Shown piece by piece: positions 1 through 8,687 of a stretch of DNA of 26,326 nt. The stretch lies in the IMG/VR virus record IMGVR_UViG_3300044675_004833, positions 1 through 26,326 of that record. One strand, given 5' to 3'. Numbering within the stretch: position 1 is the first letter of the stretch; each line of letters opens with the position of its first letter. The position numbers were made by a program, and so were the translations under genes. This stretch comes from a virus. The notes beneath the pieces are model-generated. The model saw only the letters and a program-made list of their open reading frames with translations. It did no database searches and was not told the DNA's origin.

Positions 1-99
1 TGGTTATTAACATTTGGTATCACAACTCAAGTTGATTTATGGTTATGTGTACTAACTAATTCATATCTGGTTGGATTATTTAGCACTAACAAGAAATAG
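1..99 (+). CDS. C-terminal end of a probable membrane protein (5' partial)
   Basis: Frame 1 is open from the first base to a TAG at 97-99 and gives 32 residues. The visible part is hydrophobic, with Leu, Val, Phe and Trp, and ends in a short polar tail (STNKK). That composition fits a last transmembrane helix with a charged tail. The start lies outside the window. The strand and tight spacing match the downstream genes. No family can be named from so short a piece. Confidence 0.5.
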   Translation, partial: WLLTFGITTQVDLWLCVLTNSYLVGLFSTNKK

Positions 100-105
100 T
101 TAGTT

Positions 106-130
106 ATGTGGGAGTTCTATACTCCCCCAT
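106..130. terminator. intergenic hairpin (GGGAG/CTCCC)
   Basis: GGGAG at 110-114 pairs with CTCCC at 122-126 around a 7-nt loop. The stem extends outward past one T:C mismatch to A106:T130. It lies between the stop at 99 and the gene starting at 187. There is no T-run, so termination is uncertain. It is one of six similar intergenic hairpins in this window. An ATG at 106 opens an in-frame extension of the next gene, but that start would sit inside the hairpin. Confidence 0.45.
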
Positions 131-186
131 TAATATTCAATTATCAACTTTCTAAGTCTGAATTAATAATTATTAGAGGACTAAAT

Positions 187-1350
187 ATGCTATACCAAGA
201 TATGCTCACGTTAGCCGCTATCAATTTTAACAAGCCTGAATTAGCAGAATTAGCTCGTGGATTAACACCTGAAGAATGGCGCAGTAAGAGAATAGGTAAT
301 AAGAAGTTAAGTAGGCATTTATTATCAATTGGATTAGATAATAAGAATGTAAGTGATTTATTATCAGCTACAGTAACAAATTCTACTACACGTATAGTAA
401 GTGATGAAGATACCTGTTGCAATCAAGGTAATTCGATTTACTATTCATCATGCCAAGCTACAGATGATCGTGCCAAACATGATGCTAATTCCAGGATGAA
501 TAAAATAGATGGAGATATGAAGCATCTAGGTAAGACTCTATTTTTCTGGGTAGCTGGAGAATCTATGTCAGTAGATGGTAAAGGTTTCACCGCAAGAGCT
601 AAATTACGTATAATGTACAGTGATCCTGATCATACTAAGATATTTGGTTTATGGTTAGAGAATATATACGGTAATGCTCTGATATTATTAAGTAACTTTA
701 ATGACTTAAATGAGTGGTGGCATGGTACTATGCAACAATCTACACCAGTATACAAACATTGTAATCATAGATCAAATATTCCAGTATTTATTCCGTCAGC
801 GGCTAACGGTTATCAAGATACAGCGTCAACTAGTACCTATTATTATCAGCTAGTAATGAATGAATCATTACTAGCTAAAGCCTACAAGATGAGATCAAAG
901 AGTTCTAAGACATATCAATACCCACTAGCCGACGTTAAATTCAATCCTCAGAATTGTGAATTTATCTTACCTGAAGTAGTAGATAAACCATGGAGAGGTA
1001 AGATAGATAGTGATACGCGTCGTTACATTAATATGTTAATTGAGTTATTTGGATTTCCTAAATCTAGTGAGTTTGATAAAAATAATAAATATCGCACTAC
1101 CTACATAACATTTAGATACGAGAATAATGTTAAAGCGGTACTATATTTTTGTGGTACTAGCTATAGTCTACATTACGATGGACATTATCTCATAAGTTAT
1201 TACCATAATATCTTACGTGTAACTAGCACGCATAGTGGTTTCTATATAGCATGGGATATAGAGTATTATCGAGGATTAAGTAAAAATATATTAGATTGCA
1301 TAAATGAGGAGTTTGATGAACTTTATGAATCAGCTAATAAAATTAATTAA
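187..1350 (+). CDS. hypothetical phage protein, 387 aa
   Basis: I do not recognise this family. The start at 187 is preferred over an in-frame ATG at 106 because AGAGGA at 175-180 is a good ribosome binding site for it, and the ATG at 106 lies in a hairpin. The N-terminal third contains a helical stretch. A middle segment has several Cys and His residues (CCNQG, YYSSC, later HCNH), which could hold a metal. The following segment is aromatic and rich in beta structure (LFFWVAGE). There is no signal peptide or obvious membrane helix. The next gene overlaps its 3' end, so the two are probably co-transcribed. Confidence 0.7.
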   Translation: MLYQDMLTLAAINFNKPELAELARGLTPEEWRSKRIGNKKLSRHLLSIGLDNKNVSDLLSATVTNSTTRIVSDEDTCCNQGNSIYYSSCQATDDRAKHDANSRMNKIDGDMKHLGKTLFFWVAGESMSVDGKGFTARAKLRIMYSDPDHTKIFGLWLENIYGNALILLSNFNDLNEWWHGTMQQSTPVYKHCNHRSNIPVFIPSAANGYQDTASTSTYYYQLVMNESLLAKAYKMRSKSSKTYQYPLADVKFNPQNCEFILPEVVDKPWRGKIDSDTRRYINMLIELFGFPKSSEFDKNNKYRTTYITFRYENNVKAVLYFCGTSYSLHYDGHYLISYYHNILRVTSTHSGFYIAWDIEYYRGLSKNILDCINEEFDELYESANKIN

Positions 1351-1747
1351 CGAGAGTAAACGTACTGACTGTAAATTAGTTGCGAATTACACTTGGTCAG
1401 TGTTGTTCCATTATGCAATTAGTAATCCTGATTATCTGATACTAATAGAATCCGATGGTGTAAATAAGAGAGGTGATTTAATTTTAATTAAAGATGGTAA
1501 ATGGGGAGCTTGTATACCAGTAACTAAACTTAAACCCGATGTTCTTGGATTTTGCTATAACTCAATAGGTAAGAAATATTTCAGTTATGTAACTAGAAAA
1601 AGACAACTAATTACAGTTAAACGCCGCATTCATAAACGCGATGTTAAACCATGCCTACCTGGACAAACTGAGTATCTGATGAGTAAGTTAAGTGATTTGT
1701 GTCCACACTGGTTTCATATAGCTAAGATGTACTTGATTAATGTCTAA
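1316..1747 (+). CDS. hypothetical protein, about 143 aa
   Basis: No family recognised. Three in-frame ATGs exist at 1304, 1316 and 1325. The sequence GAGGAG at 1306-1311 serves the second or third, and I chose 1316. The protein is basic in its C-terminal half (RKR, KRRIHKR), which could allow nucleic-acid contact, though no domain supports that. It overlaps the upstream gene by 35 nt and shares ATGTCTAA with the start of the methyltransferase gene downstream, so translation is probably coupled. Confidence 0.6.
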   Translation: MNFMNQLIKLINESKRTDCKLVANYTWSVLFHYAISNPDYLILIESDGVNKRGDLILIKDGKWGACIPVTKLKPDVLGFCYNSIGKKYFSYVTRKRQLITVKRRIHKRDVKPCLPGQTEYLMSKLSDLCPHWFHIAKMYLINV

Positions 1748-2237
1748 TAGTAGTAGTTGGTATACACCACCATATATTTGGGATAAAGTTAATTCAACAT
1801 TAGGTGTAACTTTAGATCCATTTCCTCCTGATGGTACAGGCGGCTATGAATTAGATTGGACTGGTAATGTATATTGTAATCCGCCCATTCCTGCTAGTCG
1901 TGCGGCAATTAAAGCAATTGAGACATACGAGAATGATAAGAGTGTTAACATCATATTTGCTGGTTACAGTGAGTCTGTATGCTGGCAAGTACCTGAACTT
2001 GAAACCTATGTTCATGTTAAGTGTCGCAGCCGTATTAATTGGATAGATGGTAGAACTGAGGTTAATGGTGTTAGTAACCCCAATTATCTCCAACCAGGAC
2101 GTAATCCGGCGCATTACTCTTCTTTTTTCTTACTAAGTCAGGATACTGCGATAATTCAACGCTTCATAGACAACTTTTCTGATATGGGAGTGATTAAATA
2201 TGCGACAATATATAATCAAGGTTATAGATTGGCTTGA
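1740..2237 (+). CDS. phage Dam-like DNA N6-adenine methyltransferase
   Basis: The N-terminus (SWYTPPYIWDKV) and the order of later motifs match the phage DNA N-6-adenine methyltransferase family. DPF at residues 26-28 sits where family members have an Asp-Pro-Ala type SAM-site motif. CNPPI at 46-50 corresponds to the catalytic (D/N)PP(Y/F/W) motif. Known members transfer a methyl group from SAM to adenine N6 in duplex DNA. Here the last motif position is Ile rather than an aromatic residue, which would normally stack on the flipped adenine. Activity is therefore uncertain. The 165-residue length is typical. It overlaps the upstream gene by 8 nt. Confidence 0.65.
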   Translation: MSNSSSWYTPPYIWDKVNSTLGVTLDPFPPDGTGGYELDWTGNVYCNPPIPASRAAIKAIETYENDKSVNIIFAGYSESVCWQVPELETYVHVKCRSRINWIDGRTEVNGVSNPNYLQPGRNPAHYSSFFLLSQDTAIIQRFIDNFSDMGVIKYATIYNQGYRLA

Positions 2238-2277
2238 AGATTTAGCAACTACACCGTATTCATGCGTAATTAAATAA
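2200..2277 (+). CDS. possible 25-aa small protein
   Basis: An ATG at 2200 follows GGGAG at 2186-2190 and opens 25 codons ending in TAA. It overlaps the 3' end of the methyltransferase gene and fills the gap before the first AAA+ gene. The peptide contains WLEDLATTPYS. The ribosome binding site and fit between genes favour it, but so short an ORF can arise by chance in A+T-rich DNA. Confidence 0.3.
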   Translation: MRQYIIKVIDWLEDLATTPYSCVIK

Positions 2278-2289
2278 ATAGGAGTTTCC

Positions 2290-3447
2290 ATGTTAGATAA
2301 CTTAATCAATAAGCTCAATAATGATGGATTTATTAATGTAGATGAGTTTGCCGATACATTTATGTTGAGCGTATTAGCTGACATCCCAATCATCTATCAT
2401 GGTGAAGGTGGATATGGTAAATCAGAGATGTTAATTAGTGCATTATCTCTGTTCAATGGACGTTTCGGAATGCTTGAATGTGATCCTGAAACAACTAGTG
2501 CTGCTATTAAAGGTGGCGCAATTGCAAGAACCATTAATCAAGAAGGTGGTAGTTTAACTGAAGCGTATTACAATGTGGCTAATTCGCTACTACAGCATGA
2601 CTACTTCATGTTAGAAGAAGTATTAGATGCGAGTTTCAATGCACTTAGTTTCCTGAAGGCTGTGATTACAGGTAAGAAAATACATATTAATGGTGATGAG
2701 ATCATTAATAATTGTAAGATTCTAGTATGTGCGACTAACATTAATCCCACATCTGTAACATCTACAGTACGTGAGAATCAACGTAATAGTTGTGCTGCAT
2801 TTCTTCAGAGGTTCATGATAGTTGAACATGGTTGGAAATCTCATAATGCTGACGATTATATTGCATTATATCCATCAGTTAACGAATTACCAGTTGTTCA
2901 ATTTGAGTTAACTGACATTGATAAATGGCGTAATGATGTTAAATTAATTGAATTTAATATTGACTTATGGCGACTATTAGCTAAGTTAGCTGAAGATAGT
3001 GCTAATAGTGGTAATACTGTTAGTCCTAGAGCATTTCAATGGACAGTGCGATTAATTAAAAGTGCTGCATTATTGCGTGGGTCTAATGTAGTTGAGAGAT
3101 GTGATTTCAGAGTTATTGATTATCTAAGTTACTGGAGCGTTGATTGGGATGAAGTTGATGAAGCAATTGAGGAGATTGAATTGAGACAGGTATCTAATGA
3201 AAAGTTAGATAACTTTAGTAGTAGATTAGTTACAGCTAGACGTATGTTTAATACCTCTGTTAGTAACTATTACAACTATGCTGTATGTCACACATCAATC
3301 AGTAAATTGTATGATAAATTTTTAACTACAGTTACGTATGATGATGATACTGAAGTTAAATACAATGAAGTTAAGTTAGAATTTCGCACACTTCTAAATG
3401 AAGTTGCTATTGCACGAGATAACTTAATGGTTGCAATTGAACTATGA
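2290..3447 (+). CDS. MoxR-like AAA+ ATPase, copy 1
   Basis: This is a MoxR/CobS-type AAA+ ATPase. Walker A is GEGGYGKS at residues 38-45, Walker B is FMLEE at 106-110, sensor 1 is ILVCATN at 144-150, and a likely arginine finger lies in FLQRF at 171-175. The C-terminal half is helical. Family members form hexameric rings and remodel protein or metal-enzyme complexes, usually with a VWA partner. A TAGGAG site precedes the ATG. The stop overlaps the start of the VWA gene by 4 nt, so both are probably translated together. It aligns without gaps over at least the first 190 residues with the second ATPase at 4599. Confidence 0.9.
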   Translation: MLDNLINKLNNDGFINVDEFADTFMLSVLADIPIIYHGEGGYGKSEMLISALSLFNGRFGMLECDPETTSAAIKGGAIARTINQEGGSLTEAYYNVANSLLQHDYFMLEEVLDASFNALSFLKAVITGKKIHINGDEIINNCKILVCATNINPTSVTSTVRENQRNSCAAFLQRFMIVEHGWKSHNADDYIALYPSVNELPVVQFELTDIDKWRNDVKLIEFNIDLWRLLAKLAEDSANSGNTVSPRAFQWTVRLIKSAALLRGSNVVERCDFRVIDYLSYWSVDWDEVDEAIEEIELRQVSNEKLDNFSSRLVTARRMFNTSVSNYYNYAVCHTSISKLYDKFLTTVTYDDDTEVKYNEVKLEFRTLLNEVAIARDNLMVAIEL

Positions 3448-4589
3448 GAACTATCGCACATCTAGATGCAGTTACTCCAACTACTGATGAAATGGATGTA
3501 GTTGCTGCTAAATTCGACATTTATAACTATTGTCCTACTTTAGTTATTGATATGTTTAATATGTTAACTGGAGGTACATTAACTTCAGTTGAATATATGC
3601 AGCAACAGTGTATAGATAACATTGATTATGAAGTCAATGTTCAATCTTTCCTAGAGAAAGTACCATCATTAGCTAGTAGTTTATCGGGATCTCCATTAGA
3701 ACAAGTATTTAACATACTTGAGTTATTAGCTAATGGTGAAACTGGTGATGATAATAGTAATAGTGAATTAACATTACCAATATTCAATAATAATCATGAG
3801 GTAAGAAAAAAGGTTAAGAGTATTAAGGAAACTGTTAAATCACTGGGACGTAGATCCGCCGATGAGAAGTTACTTCTATCTGGTGAAATCAGTTATAAAT
3901 TAGCTGAGGTATTACGTGCTAGTGACACTCTTGATAAGTTAGGTATCATAGATACTAGTAATACTATGATCGCCGATTCTACTGGTGAATACTGCGAAAC
4001 TAGACCTATACGCGGATTTGATGAACTTAATCTAATCAATCCAATTGAGTTGATTAATCCAGTTAATTATCTCAGTTATCGCATCATTAATAATGAATCT
4101 CACATTATTGAACGATATCGGAAGGAGGATAAACTTTCATTTATAACGCTAATATGTGATGTTAGTGGTTCTATGCAACGTGATAACAAGATGAATAAGG
4201 CTCTTGGTATCATATTCAACATAATTAAGCGTGTCCAATCGGGCGAGTGTGAACTACTTTTTTCTTACTTTGAGAGAACTTGTTTCGATTGGTATCACGT
4301 AACTAAGGATTCAGATGTTACTAGTATCTGGAATGCTATCTATCATACATCATTTGATAAAGGGGGTACTGATGTTCAGAGGTGTATTAAAGAGGCTATT
4401 AGTAAGTCTAGAGGTGTAATATCAACTAATAAACAACTAATTGTAATTAATGATGGTCAAGATGAATGTAACTTAACTCTACCTGATTTAGATGGATTTA
4501 AGTTACATAGTTTTATATTAGATAGCAGTAATTATAACTTACAGAAGTTATCTATTGCTAGTGGTGGTACATATCGTAATCATATCTAG
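3444..4589 (+). CDS. VWA-domain (CoxE/CobT-like) protein, copy 1
   Basis: The C-terminal 150 residues form a von Willebrand A domain with a complete metal-ion-dependent adhesion site: DVSGS at 239-243, Thr309 in KGGTD, and Asp337/Asp340 in the NDGQDE segment. The N-terminal 220 residues are a helical, acidic region. In MoxR/VWA systems this protein usually binds the substrate through Mg2+ and docks on the ATPase ring. The start overlaps the ATPase stop. The protein ends in SGGTYRNHI, nearly the same ending as its paralogue (SGGTYREKI), which suggests a functional C-terminus. Confidence 0.88.
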   Translation: MRTIAHLDAVTPTTDEMDVVAAKFDIYNYCPTLVIDMFNMLTGGTLTSVEYMQQQCIDNIDYEVNVQSFLEKVPSLASSLSGSPLEQVFNILELLANGETGDDNSNSELTLPIFNNNHEVRKKVKSIKETVKSLGRRSADEKLLLSGEISYKLAEVLRASDTLDKLGIIDTSNTMIADSTGEYCETRPIRGFDELNLINPIELINPVNYLSYRIINNESHIIERYRKEDKLSFITLICDVSGSMQRDNKMNKALGIIFNIIKRVQSGECELLFSYFERTCFDWYHVTKDSDVTSIWNAIYHTSFDKGGTDVQRCIKEAISKSRGVISTNKQLIVINDGQDECNLTLPDLDGFKLHSFILDSSNYNLQKLSIASGGTYRNHI

Positions 4590-4598
4590 GAGAATCAC

Positions 4599-5774
4599 AT
4601 GACATTCAATTTAAACAACGTTTTATCTAACGCTGGATTTATTAACACCGCTACATTTGCTAACTCTATGGAATTAGCTGTTGTATCTGGTATTCCTCTT
4701 ATGTTATATGGTAAGGGAGGATACGGTAAAACTGAGATGATTAAAGCTGTATTTGACAACATTGATGGATCATCTGCAATGTTAGAGTGTGATCCTGAGA
4801 CTACAGCTAGTTTAATTAAAGGTGGTGCAATAGCTCGTACTACTAAGACTGATAAGGAAGACATTACATTAGCTCACTATAATGTAGGAGCTAGTATATT
4901 ACGTAATCATAGCTTCTTTTATGAAGAGATGTTAGATGCTAGTTTTCAAGCACTTAGCGTACTTAAAGCTATAATTACTAATAAGCAATTAACACTTAAT
5001 GGCGAAGTAGTTAAGAGTATTAATAGGTTGTTAGTTGGAGCAACTAACGTTAATCCATATGATCGCATTGAACAGCTACCTCCATCTGAAGCTAATAGTT
5101 ATGATGCGTTTCTTCAACGTTTCATTATTGTACGTCATGAATGGGATAGTCATGATAGTAGTGATTATTCTAGATTAATTCGTGCTATTAGTAATAAGAA
5201 GAATGATAATAGCAAGTTAACTATTGCTCAAATTGATGATGCTCGCATTTCTCGTGAAGAAGTTAAATTAGATAAAGAGTTACAAGGTATTCTGTGTTCT
5301 CTAGCTGAGAAATCTGGTAATGAAGGTCGTATTATTAGTCCTCGTATGTTTATGTGGACTATTAATATGATTAAGTCTCAGGCGTTACTGAGTAATAAAT
5401 CAGTTGCTACTATTGAACAACTTAATGTACTCAATTATCTTCCAAGTTGGGATCAATCACTTCTATCTAACTTAGAAGAAGAAATACAACAACAGAAGAT
5501 TTACAATGATGCTAAATCTAGTCTTGATACATTTAAGACTCACTTTGATAGAGCCGTTGATAAGATTAATGAATATAAGGCGAAAAAAGATGTTGTATCT
5601 ATATTAGCTCTAGTTAATGCACTTCAACTTATGGAGGTTGAAATTATTAACGTTAGTAATATTCCAGATAGTTTAGTTAAAGAGAGAAATGATCTTATTA
5701 ACACGGTAGGTAATCAAGCTAGAAAAACTATGAATGAAATTCCTGCATTAGCATCTGCAACAGTAACTAAGTAA
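4599..5774 (+). CDS. MoxR-like AAA+ ATPase, copy 2
   Basis: This is a paralogue of the ATPase at 2290. Walker A is GKGGYGKT at residues 38-45, Walker B is FFYEE at 106-110, sensor 1 ends at GATN 147-150, and FLQRF is at 171-175, all at the same residue numbers as copy 1. CDPETT and KGGAIART are shared blocks. The C-terminal region diverges more and contains a probable coiled coil around residues 290-350. CTAGGAGAATCAC gives a good ribosome binding site. It starts 10 nt after the first VWA gene and is followed by the second VWA gene. Confidence 0.9.
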   Translation: MTFNLNNVLSNAGFINTATFANSMELAVVSGIPLMLYGKGGYGKTEMIKAVFDNIDGSSAMLECDPETTASLIKGGAIARTTKTDKEDITLAHYNVGASILRNHSFFYEEMLDASFQALSVLKAIITNKQLTLNGEVVKSINRLLVGATNVNPYDRIEQLPPSEANSYDAFLQRFIIVRHEWDSHDSSDYSRLIRAISNKKNDNSKLTIAQIDDARISREEVKLDKELQGILCSLAEKSGNEGRIISPRMFMWTINMIKSQALLSNKSVATIEQLNVLNYLPSWDQSLLSNLEEEIQQQKIYNDAKSSLDTFKTHFDRAVDKINEYKAKKDVVSILALVNALQLMEVEIINVSNIPDSLVKERNDLINTVGNQARKTMNEIPALASATVTK

Positions 5775-5784
5775 TTAAAATTAT

Positions 5785-5805
5785 GTGGGGACGTATTATC
5801 CCCAC
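5785..5805. terminator. intergenic hairpin (GTGGGG/CCCCAC)
   Basis: GTGGGG at 5785-5790 pairs perfectly with CCCCAC at 5800-5805 around a 9-nt loop. It lies between the ATPase stop (5774) and the preferred VWA start (5813), only 7 nt away. The flank TATTACT lacks a clear T-run. It could be a weak terminator, an mRNA-stabilising stem, or a translation element. The downstream gene has no Shine-Dalgarno sequence. Confidence 0.55.
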
Positions 5806-5812
5806 TATTACT

Positions 5813-7081
5813 ATGACAATTAGAACAGAAGCAAGTAGTTATTACACTGTATTTCCAAGGGAAATACGTCAAATGACAAGTGAGATGAATGTCGCGCATT
5901 ATGATGAAGAATTAGTGACGGATCTAGCTAATATGTGGAGTGGTGGTCAATTAACTACTCTTGAACATATCAGAAGTAATACTAATTATCGCAATCTACA
6001 TACTGAGTCTAATGGTGAATATAAGTTACCTAGCGGTGGAACTGTAACCAAGCTAAGTCAGGCTCAAGATGAATGGCATAAACATGACGTAAAGGTTCAA
6101 ACTGATACTCAGGAGTTTATTAAAGAAATAATGGGTGTAGATGTTCCAGGAGATAGTCCCCTCGAACAAGCTATTAATACTATAAAGTTTCTTGATAAAG
6201 ATCAAGACATGAGTAGAGGAAGAGCTAAACAATTAGCAGTTAGTATTAAGAAGAAATTAGAAGCAGCTAAGTCAATGGATTCAGTTGACATGAAGATAAC
6301 TGGTAATAATGATGTAAATGACGTAAATCGTGCTGCTAAATTGGACAAATCCTGGACTGAGATACTACGTGTTAGTGCTGTTATGAATAAGATAGCTGCG
6401 CTTTCTACTGCACCAACTCCTACATTAATACGTAAAGTTAATGGAGATATAGTTCGTAGTCGTCCCATAACTGGATTTGATGAACTGCATAAGATACCAC
6501 CGAGAGAGTTAATACTACCTCGCAATGTACTTAATTCGCGGATCATTGAGAATGAATGTCATGTTAATGAAAGGTATGAAAAACAATCCAAGATTCCATT
6601 TGTTAACTTAATAGTTGATAATAGTGCATCTATGCGTTCTGCCAATAAGAACTATAAAGCTATGGGGATTATATATAACCTAGTTAAACGTGTTTATGCT
6701 GGCGAATGTTGGCTCAACTTCTCTTTCTTTGAGGAACATTGTCATAAATTCTACTTTCTCCCATTTGATTATGCTGATATAAGTAGTTTCTTCAATTCAG
6801 TTATTAAAAATGAGGGTTTTAATGAAGGAGGTACTGAAGTTGGTAATTGTATAGTTGAGGCATTACTTCAAGCAGATAAGATAGCTGCTGAACATCCTAA
6901 TCAAATAAGTGCTAAGGACAAACATCTTGTAGTGGTTAATGATGGTGATGATTATGCTGGTAACATAACATTGTCTATGCTTAAAGGAGCTAAATTGCAT
7001 AGTTTCATATTAGATAGTAAGAATGCGGATCTCCGTCGCATTAGTCTTCAGAGTGGTGGTACATATAGAGAGAAAATCTAG
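5813..7081 (+). CDS. VWA-domain protein, copy 2
   Basis: This is a paralogue of the VWA protein at 3444. The MIDAS is DNSAS (DxSxS), with GGTEV for the Thr and an NDGDD segment for the Asp. The ending SGGTYREKI matches copy 1. An upstream in-frame ATG at 5783 lies at the edge of a hairpin. Starting at 5813 puts the shared block MWSGGQL at residue 41, against residue 40 for the matching MLTGGTL in copy 1, so I chose 5813. No Shine-Dalgarno is visible. The copy is longer than its partner because of a Lys-rich helical insertion in the middle. Confidence 0.85.
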   Translation: MTIRTEASSYYTVFPREIRQMTSEMNVAHYDEELVTDLANMWSGGQLTTLEHIRSNTNYRNLHTESNGEYKLPSGGTVTKLSQAQDEWHKHDVKVQTDTQEFIKEIMGVDVPGDSPLEQAINTIKFLDKDQDMSRGRAKQLAVSIKKKLEAAKSMDSVDMKITGNNDVNDVNRAAKLDKSWTEILRVSAVMNKIAALSTAPTPTLIRKVNGDIVRSRPITGFDELHKIPPRELILPRNVLNSRIIENECHVNERYEKQSKIPFVNLIVDNSASMRSANKNYKAMGIIYNLVKRVYAGECWLNFSFFEEHCHKFYFLPFDYADISSFFNSVIKNEGFNEGGTEVGNCIVEALLQADKIAAEHPNQISAKDKHLVVVNDGDDYAGNITLSMLKGAKLHSFILDSKNADLRRISLQSGGTYREKI

Positions 7082-7459
7082 ATGTATAATTGTCTTAATT
7101 GTAAAATTGACGTATATAAGTCAGATAGGTGTTATATGTTTAAACGTCTTGATGCAATGATTCATAACTTTCGATTTATGGCTAACTATAATTGGTTTCC
7201 ACGTAAGGAGGCAGTTAAAGATTATAAGTTAATGAAAGATAATCAGTTCTTTGATTTTCTCAACGATGTTCCAGATCAAATTAAAAGTCCAGTATTAGCT
7301 ATGAAATTAGTTGAGCAGGTTAAGTATATGCACATGAACTATGGTATACGTAAAAGATCTCTAGGTGAATGGGCAAGTAAGATCATGGATATTTATAACA
7401 CTGAGTTAATGAAAACTGTTGAAGCTAAACAGAAACTTGAATCATTGATTAATGAGTAG
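7082..7459 (+). CDS. hypothetical protein, up to 125 aa
   Basis: No family recognised. The first ATG directly follows the upstream TAG without a ribosome binding site. A second in-frame ATG at 7136 follows AGGTG and gives 107 residues. The extra N-terminal segment contains CLNC and a later Cys, so if real it might bind a metal. The rest is helical and charged, with two aromatic patches (FRFMANYNWF, QFFDF). It sits between the AAA+/VWA bicistrons and the third AAA+ ATPase. Confidence 0.6.
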   Translation: MYNCLNCKIDVYKSDRCYMFKRLDAMIHNFRFMANYNWFPRKEAVKDYKLMKDNQFFDFLNDVPDQIKSPVLAMKLVEQVKYMHMNYGIRKRSLGEWASKIMDIYNTELMKTVEAKQKLESLINE

Positions 7460-7541
7460 ACGACGCAAATTCAAGTCACTATTTAAACAACGTAAGAAAA
7501 AGGAATTAAAATGTCTAAACAAACAGAAATTGCTCAACTAG
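7452..7541 (+). CDS. possible 29-aa highly basic peptide
   Basis: An ATG overlapping the end of the previous gene opens 29 codons that start MSRRRKFKSLFKQRKKK. It crosses the 51-nt intergenic gap and ends inside the next gene. The basic character is partly due to a GTAAGAAAA copy at 7492-7500. No clear ribosome binding site is present. It may be only an accidental frame. Confidence 0.2.
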   Translation: MSRRRKFKSLFKQRKKKELKCLNKQKLLN

Positions 7542-8656
7542 TAGCTGAAGGTTGGGAAATATTCACTCCTGAGATTGATATATCGCGCATTAATCTCTGG
7601 AATGCAGGTAAGTTTATATCTACAGTTAGTAATGAATTGTTCAATGTAACTAGACATCCTATAGCTAATATTATTGCTCTATTTAGCGAAACTGTATCTG
7701 ATAGTTGGGATACGTTCATCGTTGAAACTAGTAAGTGTAATATCGAAGATGAAGGTGGGTTCTACTACATTAGTGTAGATGATACAACTCGTAATACTGG
7801 GAAGGTTAATAATAGCAATAATAAACCTCACATATTAGACCTACTTCAATTAAGTATTATCTATCGAATAGTTAATTTACTTGGTCTACCTAATAGTATT
7901 ATTCAATACGTATGGGATGATAGTCGTAGAGTATTTCTATCACATGATGTTAATGTAGATGTTGCTAAGTTAACTTTAGTTGGAACTATCGAAGTTAAAT
8001 GGGATAACGCAACGTGTATTATCCATACTCAATATGGGGACAATCCGCGTATTAGAGTTAGTTTTGCTGATGAAACTACATTACATAGTTACATTGATAA
8101 AGCTGCATCTAATTTAGCAGCTTATATAACAAGTGATAATTATCAAATTGGTTATCCTAATGCTAACTATGAATTAAGTAGTTTCGTTAATAATGCTGAA
8201 TTAACTAATGTTATTAATGATAAAGTTAAACAACTTGAGTTAGGTGAGATTAATAAACTCAATGTAATATTAACTGGAGAACCCGGTGTTGGTAAAACTA
8301 GTTGGAGTAACTCCTATTGTAAGGAAGTGTTATCTAAACTAGGTTACATCATCATCAACATGGATAGTGCTAGTATGAGAAGTTTTACACCTCCAGCATA
8401 CCTATCTAAAATAGCCATAGTTGTTAATGATGCAGATAACATAGCTCCAAGTCGGACATCTAATAATGATGGCGCAACTGAGAAGATGTTATCTTGGTTA
8501 GATGGTAATGTCTATACAGCTATTACACCATTTGAACAAACTCGTTTACCTCAAATCATTACAATCTTCACTTGCAATACAACTGAACGATGGGATATTG
8601 CAGCTATGAGAGAAGGTCGTATTGATTTTAATTATCCATTCGTTAAAGAAGTTTAG
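7511..8656 (+). CDS. AAA+ ATPase with unknown N-terminal domain
   Basis: The C-terminal third is an AAA+ module: Walker A GEPGVGKT at residues 256-263, Walker B IAIVVNDAD at 301-309, sensor 1 IFTCNTT at 352-358, and MREGRID at 366-372 containing a likely arginine finger. The arrangement looks like FtsH/Vps4/BCS1-type ATPases rather than MoxR. Residues 1-240 are unfamiliar. Walker B ends NDAD rather than the usual DE, so hydrolysis may be altered. AAGGAATTAAA before the ATG gives a ribosome binding site. A hairpin follows the stop. It is not a paralogue of the two ATPases upstream. Confidence 0.82.
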   Translation: MSKQTEIAQLVAEGWEIFTPEIDISRINLWNAGKFISTVSNELFNVTRHPIANIIALFSETVSDSWDTFIVETSKCNIEDEGGFYYISVDDTTRNTGKVNNSNNKPHILDLLQLSIIYRIVNLLGLPNSIIQYVWDDSRRVFLSHDVNVDVAKLTLVGTIEVKWDNATCIIHTQYGDNPRIRVSFADETTLHSYIDKAASNLAAYITSDNYQIGYPNANYELSSFVNNAELTNVINDKVKQLELGEINKLNVILTGEPGVGKTSWSNSYCKEVLSKLGYIIINMDSASMRSFTPPAYLSKIAIVVNDADNIAPSRTSNNDGATEKMLSWLDGNVYTAITPFEQTRLPQIITIFTCNTTERWDIAAMREGRIDFNYPFVKEV

Positions 8657-8662
8657 AGTAGT

Positions 8663-8679
8663 GCGGGTTAATAGCCCGC
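8663..8679. terminator. intergenic hairpin (GCGGG/CCCGC)
   Basis: GCGGG at 8663-8667 pairs with CCCGC at 8675-8679 around a 7-nt loop. It lies 7 nt after the ATPase stop and is followed by TTAATAAT. The next possible ATG, of a broken ORF, is at 8688. The short G/C stem fits the same class as the other intergenic hairpins here. Confidence 0.5.
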
Positions 8680-8687
8680 TTAATAAT

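Noticed and set aside
144-422. - strand open frame over the first hypothetical gene
   Set aside because: It overlaps a longer + gene with a ribosome binding site, and its composition is typical of a complementary-frame shadow.
6202-6546. 114-codon - strand frame inside the second VWA gene
   Set aside because: It is fully inside a gene with clear VWA motifs and a paralogue, with no ribosome binding site or recognisable domain.
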